From VGKP01 sp964578345 (GTDB lineage: Archaea > Nanobdellota > Nanobdellia > Pacearchaeales > GW2011-AR1), in the NCBI GenBank assembly GCA_964578345.1, contig CAZOCP010000002.1:1-64000 (forward strand): a DNA stretch of 64,000 nt. Direction: 5' to 3'. Of the stretch, positions 53,084 to 61,200 are shown piece after piece. Every line of letters begins with the position of its first letter. The stretch's first letter is position 1. Below the pieces are notes generated by a model. It saw only the letters and a list, made by a program, of their open reading frames with translations. It was not told where the DNA came from and ran no database searches. Position numbers and translations under genes: made by a program.

Positions 53084-53836
53084 TCACCCCGATAAAAGCA
53101 AAATAGCCATTACTCCAATTCCGGCAATAAACGCAAGCACTTGTAGTAATGAACGAATTAAATTATGATTGTCTTTATGCAATTCTGGAATTAAATCGCT
53201 TCCTGCAATATACAAAAACCCTCCTATCGTTAAGGGCACTACAATAGTAGACAAGCTTTCTATAGAGTTATTAAGCCAGAAAGCAATCATTGCTCCAATT
53301 ACAGCAGTTAAAGCAGAAAGAAAATTCACCAAGAGAGCTTTTCGTTTTGAAAACCCGCCGTGTAGAAGTACGCCAAAATCTCCTATCTCCTGCGGAATTT
53401 CATGCAGAATCACCGCAATAGTTGTCGCAATTCCAACAGGAACATTAACAAGATAGCTTGCGGCAATAATAATACCATCAAGAAAATTATGCAATCCATC
53501 GCCAATCAAATTTGTATATACGAAAGGATGCACATGCTCCTTGGTCATCGGCATATGACAGTGTCTCCAATGAATCAATTTTTCAAGTACGAAAAAAACA
53601 AGCAGCCCTGCTAAAATAAGAAAAGAATGAGAAAGTGAGAACCCATTCTCCTCAATTAATTCAGGAAATAAGTGGAGAAAAACATCGCCTAATAGCGCTC
53701 CAGCAGAAAAGCTTATCATATAAATCAAAATAGTTTTTAATTTTTCAGCTTTCAAAGAAAGCGCAAAAACTCCAACAAAAGAAATCCCGCTTACAGTCAA
53801 TACGCTTATTAAAATATAAAGCAATATCTGCTCCAT
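53084..53836 (-). CDS. ZIP-family metal transporter
   Basis: 250 aa, about eight membrane helices with a His-containing loop (HWRHCHMPMTKEHVH near 90-104). The transport-site signatures GDGLHNFLDG near 113 and HEIPQEIGDFG near 145 are intact. These carriers import zinc or other divalent metals. Alone on its strand, downstream of the PGPGW gene. Confidence 0.92.
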   Translation of the reverse strand: MEQILLYILISVLTVSGISFVGVFALSLKAEKLKTILIYMISFSAGALLGDVFLHLFPELIEENGFSLSHSFLILAGLLVFFVLEKLIHWRHCHMPMTKEHVHPFVYTNLIGDGLHNFLDGIIIAASYLVNVPVGIATTIAVILHEIPQEIGDFGVLLHGGFSKRKALLVNFLSALTAVIGAMIAFWLNNSIESLSTIVVPLTIGGFLYIAGSDLIPELHKDNHNLIRSLLQVLAFIAGIGVMAILLLSG

Positions 53837-53860
53837 TTGGTGAAAAAAATAAACAGGTAT

Positions 53861-54100
53861 TTAAATAATGCGCTTTATCTGCCTTTTTTCAAAATCCTTA
53901 GCTTTTTTTAAAAGACGCCGCGCCCACAAAAACTCTGTCGCTAAAACAGACAACCCTATAAAAAGTACAATAAAAGCAGGCCCGGGCAGAAAAATTAAAG
54001 CCACTCCTATAAGAATTATAGTTGCTCCAAAAATAAAAATTAAAATTCTTTTTGTTTCATGAACAATATTTTTTTCCAAAGAAAAAGCTCTTTTAATCAT
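53861..54100 (-). CDS. PGPGW-type small membrane protein
   Basis: 79 aa. Two membrane helices around LPGPAF, then LSVLATEFLWARRLLKKAK, the hallmarks of the PGPGW putative membrane protein family. Function unknown. It lies 24 nt upstream of the ZIP gene and may be co-transcribed. Confidence 0.85.
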   Translation of the reverse strand: MIKRAFSLEKNIVHETKRILIFIFGATIILIGVALIFLPGPAFIVLFIGLSVLATEFLWARRLLKKAKDFEKRQIKRII

Positions 54101-54133
54101 ATAAAATACTTTAAGTTGAAATATTTAAATGCA

Positions 54134-55594
54134 TCAGCGCACCTTTTTTCCAATTTTCAGAAAATCAGCCTCTCCTGAAACAAGCTTGCGGATAACATCT
54201 CTCAATTCCTTGGAAGATACTCTAATCTGCTGCATAGTATTTCTATCTCTAATTGTAACAGTATTATTTTTCAGGCTATCGCTGTCCACAGTAATACAAA
54301 AAGGCGTGCCGATTTCATCATTTCGGGCATATCTTCTGCCGACACTCCCACTTTCATCATAAACAGAGTAAAATTCTTTGCTCAAATCATGATATACTTC
54401 TTTTGCCATTTTGCTCATCTTAGGATCTTTCACTAATGGAAAAACCGCCGCACTCGCTGGCGCTAAAAATGCAGGCAGACCAAGAACAACATTTTCTCTT
54501 TTATTATCATACTTATATCCTGAACATATAAGTGCAAGAAAAACTCTCTCCATTCCAAACGTAGGCTCAATAACTCTTGGAACAACTCTTTTTTTTGTCC
54601 CTTCATCAAATATAGAAAAGTTTTCTCCGGATTCTTTAGAATGTTGCATCAAATCATATTGCCCTCTGTCGGAATTTCCCGCGATTTCCTTGCTTCCAAA
54701 AGGAAAAGTAAAATCCAGATCAAAAGTTGCTGATGAGTAATGGCTAAGCTCTGATTTCAAATGTTCTCTTACTTTTATATTTTCTCCCAACCCTATACGG
54801 GCAAGCCATAATAATTGCTCAGCTAACCAATAAGCATGCCATTCATCTAATTTTTTTTCTTTAATCATTTCTTTAACAGTAACAATTTTAAGTTCTTCTT
54901 TTTTTCTCTCCTGCGCTTCCGCATCTAGCAAAGAAACCTTAAAATTAAGATGCCTGCTCTCCAAAATAGGACATTTCTTTTCATCAGGATGAATAAAAAA
55001 TTCTATTTCTCCTATAGTAAATTCTCTGCTACGAAAAAGGAAATCTCTAGGAGCTATTTCGTTTCTAAAGCATTTTCCGACCTGTGCAATACCAAAAGGC
55101 AGCTGCAGTCTGCTTGTCTCATGCACCAATCTAAAATTCATAAACATCCCTTGGGCAGTCTCTCCTCTCAAATAAACTTCGCTGGAGTTCACCGCTCCAA
55201 CACTTGTCTTAAACATAAGATTAAACTCGCCTTGCTCTTTATATTCTCCTCCGCAATTTTCGCATTTAGATTCTCCAATCCGAGAGGAATCTATTTTAGT
55301 AGCTCTCTTGCATTTTTTGCAGACCACTGCAATATCCTTAAAACTAGCTAAATGTCCCGAAGCCTTCCATGTTCTTGGATGTGAAATAATGCTTCCATCC
55401 ATTCCAACAATATCTTCCCGTTGATGAACAAAAAAACGCCAAAAATCTTTTTTAATATTAGTAAATAATTCTATCCCTAACGGCCCAAAATCCCAGAATC
55501 CTGAAAAGCCTCCATAAATTTCGCTGGAGCGAAATACAAATCCCTTTCTCTTGCAAAATGTAGCTAGCTCATCAATACTAAGTTTCTCCGCCAT
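54134..55594 (-). CDS. glyS: Glycyl-tRNA synthetase (class II, alpha2 type)
   Basis: 486 aa from the ATG at 55594 (MAEKLSIDEL); a GTG seven codons upstream is unlikely because a TATA-like GTTAAATAG sits there. SSEIYGGFSGFWDFGPLG, MDGSIISHPRTWKASGH and a zinc-ribbon pair CKKCKRA / CENCG precede class II motif 2 (FRNEIAPRDFLFRSREFT) and motif 3 (EPTFGMERVF). The anticodon-binding domain closes the protein. Charges tRNA-Gly. Confidence 0.96.
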   Translation of the reverse strand: MAEKLSIDELATFCKRKGFVFRSSEIYGGFSGFWDFGPLGIELFTNIKKDFWRFFVHQREDIVGMDGSIISHPRTWKASGHLASFKDIAVVCKKCKRATKIDSSRIGESKCENCGGEYKEQGEFNLMFKTSVGAVNSSEVYLRGETAQGMFMNFRLVHETSRLQLPFGIAQVGKCFRNEIAPRDFLFRSREFTIGEIEFFIHPDEKKCPILESRHLNFKVSLLDAEAQERKKEELKIVTVKEMIKEKKLDEWHAYWLAEQLLWLARIGLGENIKVREHLKSELSHYSSATFDLDFTFPFGSKEIAGNSDRGQYDLMQHSKESGENFSIFDEGTKKRVVPRVIEPTFGMERVFLALICSGYKYDNKRENVVLGLPAFLAPASAAVFPLVKDPKMSKMAKEVYHDLSKEFYSVYDESGSVGRRYARNDEIGTPFCITVDSDSLKNNTVTIRDRNTMQQIRVSSKELRDVIRKLVSGEADFLKIGKKVR

Positions 55595-55870
55595 ATCATT
55601 CTCTATCAAAAACACTATTTAACTATTTCCTTTAAGAAACCTCCTGTCAAGAACCGCCAACTAAAATGGGTGACGTGACATAATACTTCTTAAACACAGT
55701 CAAAAATAAATTTCTGTTTCAAGAGAGTAATTTCTCTACACTGAAAAAAATAAAAACAAGTTTTTAGGCTGTAAAAACACAAAAGTACACTGTAAAGTTA
55801 AAGAGTGCTAATTTAAGCAAAAAAATTAGTTTTCTTCTAAGATGGTGTAATTGGGGTTGCTTTAATTGAA

Positions 55871-56167
55871 TTATCTACCATTCTTTGATAAATGTTCTTT
55901 AAAGTCTCTTCCTAAATTAAATAAGCTTTCTCCAATATTTTTTGTTCTTTCTTCTAGCATTCCTAATGCTTTTCCCTGATTTATTAAAAATCCCACTATA
56001 GCGAAAATACCTGCTAAAATAATTCCCACGCCTGCAATAATAATGTTTTCAGTTGCCCATGTACCTACTAAAATTGCTCTTAATACTTGAAAAGCAATAT
56101 AGACCATTATCATCAATAATATTATTCTAAATAATTCTGTAATAACTTCTCCTAAATCTTTAGCCAT
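55871..56167 (-). CDS. Small two-helix membrane protein
   Basis: 98 aa from the ATG at 56167 (MAKDLGEV); another ATG seven codons upstream overlaps the preceding ORF further. Two helices (LFRIILLMIMVYIAFQVL and IIIAGVGIILAGIFAIVGFL) and a charged amphipathic tail. Start and preceding stop overlap by about 16 nt, so coupling with the tiny upstream gene is likely. Function unknown. Confidence 0.6.
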   Translation of the reverse strand: MAKDLGEVITELFRIILLMIMVYIAFQVLRAILVGTWATENIIIAGVGIILAGIFAIVGFLINQGKALGMLEERTKNIGESLFNLGRDFKEHLSKNGR

Positions 56168-56271
56168 CCTAAATTTTTGGCTAACCATAAAAAGAATAGA
56201 ACAGCTAGAGCTAACGATAACCAGCGAAGAAATTGCAGAAATAAAAACCTCTCTATGTTCTTATTAGCCAT
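56152..56271 (-). CDS. Very small membrane protein, 39 aa
   Basis: Starts at the ATG at 56271 (MANKNIERF), which has a GAGGGCGAA purine-rich site before it. One membrane helix (WLSLALAVLFFLWLAKNLGW). A longer frame reaching 56355 would overlap the YdeI-like gene. It may form a pair with the overlapping downstream gene. Confidence 0.45.
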   Translation of the reverse strand: MANKNIERFLFLQFLRWLSLALAVLFFLWLAKNLGWLKI

Positions 56272-56306
56272 TTCGCCCTCTTTTTTGTTATTCTCATTAA
56301 AATTTT

Positions 56307-56591
56307 CTACTTTAAATTCCTTTTGTTTTTCGTCTTTGGTCGGCGGTGAGGACAACCGGGCCAGCAGCAGGGTTGCCGTTCACCTTCTTTTAACTCTGCA
56401 ACCATGCGCTCGATATGCTCAGCTCTCGTTTCCGGCTTTTTGACGATGGTAGCCCAGCAAATCCATTCGTTGCGTTGGATCGGTGTAAGACTGTTCCACT
56501 TGGCAAGTATGTGCGCGTCAAAAATCAATGCTTTTCCCATGTCCGCCGGCACTTTATGTACTACACCAGCGGCAATATCTTTTTTGTTCAT
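56307..56591 (-). CDS. YdeI/OmpD-associated family protein
   Basis: 94 aa. HKVPADMGKALIFDAHILAK, then WNSLTPIQRNEWICWATIVK and KKPETRAEHIERMVAELKEG match the YdeI/OmpD-associated family, a bacterial group of unclear function. The C-terminus CCWPGCPHR is typical of short members. Base composition looks richer in GC than its neighbours, suggesting acquisition from bacteria. It sits with VOC genes in one directional group. Confidence 0.85.
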   Translation of the reverse strand: MNKKDIAAGVVHKVPADMGKALIFDAHILAKWNSLTPIQRNEWICWATIVKKPETRAEHIERMVAELKEGERQPCCWPGCPHRRPKTKNKRNLK

Positions 56592-56595
56592 ATTC

Positions 56596-57495
56596 TTATT
56601 TACCTTCGTATGCTTCCTTTAATTTTACTAAATCAAGCCTTTTCATTTTTAAAATGGCTTCCATAACTTTTTTATTTTTGTCTAACTTTACAAAATCAGG
56701 AGTTATAAGCTGCCATGACACACCATATTTGTCTTTCAGCCAGCCGCACATTTCTGCTTTGGGATCAGCAGATAGTTTATCATAAAAGTAATCAAGTTCC
56801 TCTTGATCAGAACAAGTTATCATTAAGGAAACTGCTTCGTTGAAAGTAAAATTATGGCCGCGGGCGCTGTCCATTGCTCCGAAATCCTGACCAAGAAGCT
56901 TGAAACCAGCGTACTTTACAGTCCCTTCCTTATCTGGTTCTTCACCTCTCTTATATCTAAGAATGCCGTCAATTGATGATTCCTTAAATATAGAAGCGTA
57001 AAGGTTAACTGCTTCTTCCGCCTTTCCGCAAACATCTTTAACAAACATTAATGCATAGGTAAATCTTTGCTTAATCTCGATGTTGCCCACGAAAATTATT
57101 TGCCATGAAAATCCATATTTATCCTGAAGCCAACCATATCTTTCACTGAAGGGATATTTATCTAATGGCATAAGAACAGCACCTCCCTCAGAAAGTTTTT
57201 TCCATATTTTATCAACATCCTCTTTTTCCTTACATTTAACGTGGAATGATATTGATGGATTCGGTTTAAAATAAGGTCCTCCATTCAGTCCCAAAAAACT
57301 ATAGCCATCAAGTTCAAAAGAAACCGTCATAACACTTCCTATTGGTTTGTTTGAAGGGGTTTCAACAGTGTAAGGAACAACCTCAAGGATTTTTGAATTT
57401 GGGAAAATAGAAGTGTAAAACTTAGCAGCTTCTTCTGCATTATCATCAAACCATAAACAAGGTGATATTCTTTGTGTCATTTTTATTCTCTTCAT
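56596..57495 (-). CDS. Tandem-domain PhnB-like VOC protein
   Basis: 299 aa from the ATG at 57495 (MKRIKMTQRISPCLWFDD), which overlaps the stop of the upstream VOC gene (ATGA). Two PhnB/glyoxalase-like domains: the first with AEEAAKFYTSIFPNSKI and YGWLQDKYGFSWQI, the second with AEEAVNLYASIFKESSI and CGWLKDKYGVSWQL. Such domains were once annotated as 3-demethylubiquinone methyltransferases; their chemistry is generally unproven. Confidence 0.88.
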   Translation of the reverse strand: MKRIKMTQRISPCLWFDDNAEEAAKFYTSIFPNSKILEVVPYTVETPSNKPIGSVMTVSFELDGYSFLGLNGGPYFKPNPSISFHVKCKEKEDVDKIWKKLSEGGAVLMPLDKYPFSERYGWLQDKYGFSWQIIFVGNIEIKQRFTYALMFVKDVCGKAEEAVNLYASIFKESSIDGILRYKRGEEPDKEGTVKYAGFKLLGQDFGAMDSARGHNFTFNEAVSLMITCSDQEELDYFYDKLSADPKAEMCGWLKDKYGVSWQLITPDFVKLDKNKKVMEAILKMKRLDLVKLKEAYEGK

Positions 57496-57938
57496 TTTTC
57501 TCTCGGATAGGTGTAATTCACCATCCACTGCACTCCAAACTTGTCCTTCAAACTGCCGTAGTAGTCGCCCCACGGTTGGTTAGCGATTGGCATCTCTATT
57601 GTTCCGCCAGCGGAAAGAGCATTAAATATCCTGTCCGCTTCTTCTTTGCTCTCCGGATGGATTGAAATGTAGACATTGTTGCCCTGTACCAGCTTTTGTC
57701 CCAGCGACGAAAGCGTGTCGGTCGCCATTAAGATGCTGTCTTTACCAATCGGCAAGCCAATGTGCATAATTTTGCTTTCATCCTCTTTAGGGATATTCAC
57801 GCCTTCCATGGGCATATCCTTGAAGCGGACAACAGATGTAAACTCTCCGCCAAAAACGGATTTGTAAAAATTGAATGCTTCTTCAGTATTGCCTGCGAAG
57901 TTAAGGTATGTGTTTACTTTTGTCATAGTATTTTTCAT
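57492..57938 (-). CDS. PhnB-like VOC (glyoxalase-fold) protein
   Basis: 148 aa. TYLNFAGNTEEAFNFYKSVF and FGGEFTSVVRFKDMP at the N-terminus, WGDYYGSLKDKFGVQWMVNY at the C-terminus: a single PhnB-like domain. An internal ATG four codons in (57926) could also be the start. First gene of a coupled VOC/VOC/YdeI group of bacterial appearance. Confidence 0.9.
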   Translation of the reverse strand: MKNTMTKVNTYLNFAGNTEEAFNFYKSVFGGEFTSVVRFKDMPMEGVNIPKEDESKIMHIGLPIGKDSILMATDTLSSLGQKLVQGNNVYISIHPESKEEADRIFNALSAGGTIEMPIANQPWGDYYGSLKDKFGVQWMVNYTYPREK

Positions 57939-57980
57939 ATATGATTATTTATTAAAGTTTATAAATATACTGAAAATTAT

Positions 57981-58004
57981 GGTGACGTTTACTTTACAGC
58001 TCAC
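57981..58004. repeat. Dispersed ~20-bp repeat, copy 5 (inverted)
   Basis: GGTGACGTTTACTTTACAGC then TCAC, the inverse of copy 4 at 50333 and of copies 1 and 2. It lies immediately before the 86-bp tandem repeat and the giant gene. Confidence 0.7.
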
Positions 58005-58010
58005 AAAATA

Positions 58011-58150
58011 ACAACGTTTATATAGCAAATTATACATCTATAATAAGTAAAATACATAAATAGTAAGTATGAGAAGGATAGATTTTATTCAGAACAACAA
58101 CGTTTATATAGCAAATTATACATCTATAATAAGTAAAATACATAAATAGT
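58011..58150. repeat. 86-bp tandem repeat carrying promoter and start codon
   Basis: ACAACGTTTATATAGC starts at 58011 and again at 58097; the second copy is cut by the N run, after which AAGTATGAGAAGG resumes. Each unit holds a TATA-like TTTATATA and an ATGAGAAGG start. The first start leads only into a 26-codon ORF; the last belongs to the giant protein. Confidence 0.8.
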
Positions 58151-58250
58151 NNNNNNNNNNNNNNNNNNNNNNNNNNNNNNNNNNNNNNNNNNNNNNNNNN
58201 NNNNNNNNNNNNNNNNNNNNNNNNNNNNNNNNNNNNNNNNNNNNNNNNNN
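58151..58250. other. Assembly gap (100 N)
   Basis: Exactly 100 N, a placeholder of unknown true length. It lies inside the 86-bp repeat, so unresolved extra copies are likely. Confidence 0.95.
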
Positions 58251-58254
58251 AAGT

Positions 58255-61200
58255 ATGAGAAGGGCCTATCTTATTCAGAAGCATATAGCAGAATTACAGC
58301 AGCGCATAACAGAGTGTCATTCTTGTAAAAATAAAATTATCACATATCTCCAGCAGCTGAAAGATAAATATCTTGATAGGGAAATTGCCTATGAAGAATA
58401 CGAAAGGATTGCCAAAGAAAAACACGAGGGCAAAACTGCTGAAGAGTGGATTTATTATTACACCGAGCTAATTGAAGCGTATGAACGTAAAATCCTGCAA
58501 GAAAAGAAGAATCTCATAAAAACAAAATTTTCACGAGTATTCTTAATGCTCTTCTTTGGCTTGTTCATTGGAGGAATAGTGTTCTATACAATTTTTTATC
58601 AAGACTATAACCTCACTGGATACGCAATAAAAAAAGAACAAACATATACACAATCAATTTTGCTTTCGTTCAATGAAACAAAAATCATTCAATGGTCGCC
58701 AGAGCATAATGGTACTTTAAACAGTGTAAAACTCTCTGGAAGCATAACAGGAAAAGGAACTGCTCGTGTTTTTCTTAACGACCTTATAATATTCGACAGC
58801 TATAACCTTATCGCAGCTCAATCGTCCTCTCCTCCGCAATCTTCATCCTTCCTTACAGGTTCCGTTACTGCTAAAGAAACAAATTCGGAAAATGCTACTA
58901 ACTCATCAATAATTCCTAGTCAAGAGGGGGCTCAGCAAGAAGTTGGCCCTTCTCATACAGAGCCCCCTCAGACATCACCAAACGAAAGTCTGCAAACTCC
59001 AGCACCGCAAAATGAAGCACGACCTGCAGAACAAAATCAGACATCACCAAACGAAAGTCTGCAAACTCCAGCACCGCAAAATGAAGCACGANNNNNNNNN
59101 NNNNNNNNNNNNNNNNNNNNNNNNNNNNNNNNNNNNNNNNNNNNNNNNNNNNNNNNNNNNNNNNNNNNNNNNNNNNNNNNNNNNNNNNNNNCCTGCAGAA
59201 CAAAATCAGACATCACCAAACGAAAGTCTGCAAACCCCTACACGCATATTCACAGATATCTGTAAAGAGACCTGCGATATCTCACAAAAATTATGGAATA
59301 GCTCATCATATACGCTCCGCATAGAAATAACTAACGCCTCACTAAACATAGAGTCAATTACCTATACACTGCAAATAAGCGGTGCAGAAGAAAATATCAC
59401 GTTACCTGCGCAAAACGAAACCGAAGAGATGAATGCAACAGAAATACTTTTCATCAACACCACACACACTGATATAGAAGTCAACAAGCCAGTAGTCTGG
59501 AAAAAACAAATTCTTCTTGTACACGCACAAAAACTAAAAATTAATCTCCCTGAATCTGCATCAAACATTTCACTAGATTCCATAAAACAAAAAAGTAAAA
59601 AGAAGATTGCACACACAACACGACAAAAAGACTCACTCACTAAACAAATTTCTTCAGACGAAATAAACGAAGAATACTCAATAACATACGAAACACCAGG
59701 CCCTGAACAACACGAAGAAAATATCACTAGGCAAAAAAAACGTGTGAGTATCAGAGCCGCAGATAATCTGAATTACACAGAGATTAACACAACCGCACTT
59801 TTGCCCTATGCGCTGCCTAGAGAGAAAAAAGATCGTGTTAAACTATATTGGCTCAAAAATAATTCTCGGCAAGAACATCCGTTCACACTTCTCGATATAG
59901 ACAATGACACTCTTTTAGATACTATGGTTTGGACAACTCCAGATTCTTCAAACCAAACATTTGAAATCATCCTCATTACAAATGCAGAGCATTTAGACAG
60001 CAATAGAGAATTCATCAACAACATTTACGAACAAGTGAGAGAACTCGACGGAAATTGGTCAGAAACAATTCCAGCACAGCATTATATACGAGCAACGTTT
60101 GAAAAAAACTTAACAGCGAATAATGATATAACAATCTATCCTAGAATTGTCTCAGGAAATCCAAAAATTACAGTTTATGAGAAAGATAGCGATCAGCAAA
60201 TTGCCGAATTCACAAAAATAAACAGCAACCAATATAATAGAGTAGTACTGACTGCTCTTCAAAACACACAAGATACATTCGACCTCCAAGTAACAAGCGG
60301 CGCAGTTGAGATAGACCACATCATCGACCCGACAATCAGCGCGTGTAGTACTCTCTCAACAGCAAATTCCATATACACTCTCACAGCAAACGCTGTCCCG
60401 GTAGGCGTAGTCGCATCCTGTATGAATATTACTGCAAAAAATGTCACTCTTGACTGCCAAGGATTCTCGATCTCAAACAAAACACAGCAAATTCCAGGAG
60501 TTTACTCAAATCAAGAATATACTACAATCAAAAACTGCAAAATTAATATGTCTGCTTCTGCTGGAGGAAAAGGATACGGAATCACGTTATTTAATTCTAA
60601 CTATTCTAATATTATAAATAATACCTTTATTGGGGATGTTTATGGTATTTATTTAGAAAATAGCGCTCATAATAATATTAGCTCCAATATTATATACAAC
60701 ATCTCAGTTGTAGGAATTGTTCTAAATAAAAGTCTAAATAACACCTTATTTAATAATACTATTAATCACACTTCTCGTAATGGTATTCAACTTATTGCTT
60801 CTTCTAATAATAGTATAATTTCTAATACTATTAAATTTAACCGATGGTCTGGTATAAGCTTAGATTTTGGGAGCAACTATACTTTAATTAATAACAATAC
60901 TATTTCTAATAGCACTAATTCAGGTATTAACATTACTTCGCATTCTCTTTCAACTAACATTACTAATAATATTATTAATAACAATACCCGTAATGGAATT
61001 TATGTTTCTGTCAGGTCACACATAGTTAATATTACTAATAATACAATTTCTTTGAACAGACCACATGGTATTTTATTATCAGGAGTCGAAAATGCTACTA
61101 TTCAATACAACCGTGTTGATTTTAATATTATGTCTGGAATCTGGATTCACGGAGGATCGAATCTATCTTTCGTGGATAGAAATGTTGTTGTTAATAATTC

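Noticed and set aside
55640..55690. Degenerate palindrome CAAGAACCGCCAACTAAAA near glyS
   Set aside because: It resembles the element family, but its arms do not pair well enough to list as a copy.
58011..58150. 86-bp repeats as CRISPR or phage attachment sites
   Set aside because: Units are contiguous, carry a TATA box and ATG, and no cas or integrase gene is near.
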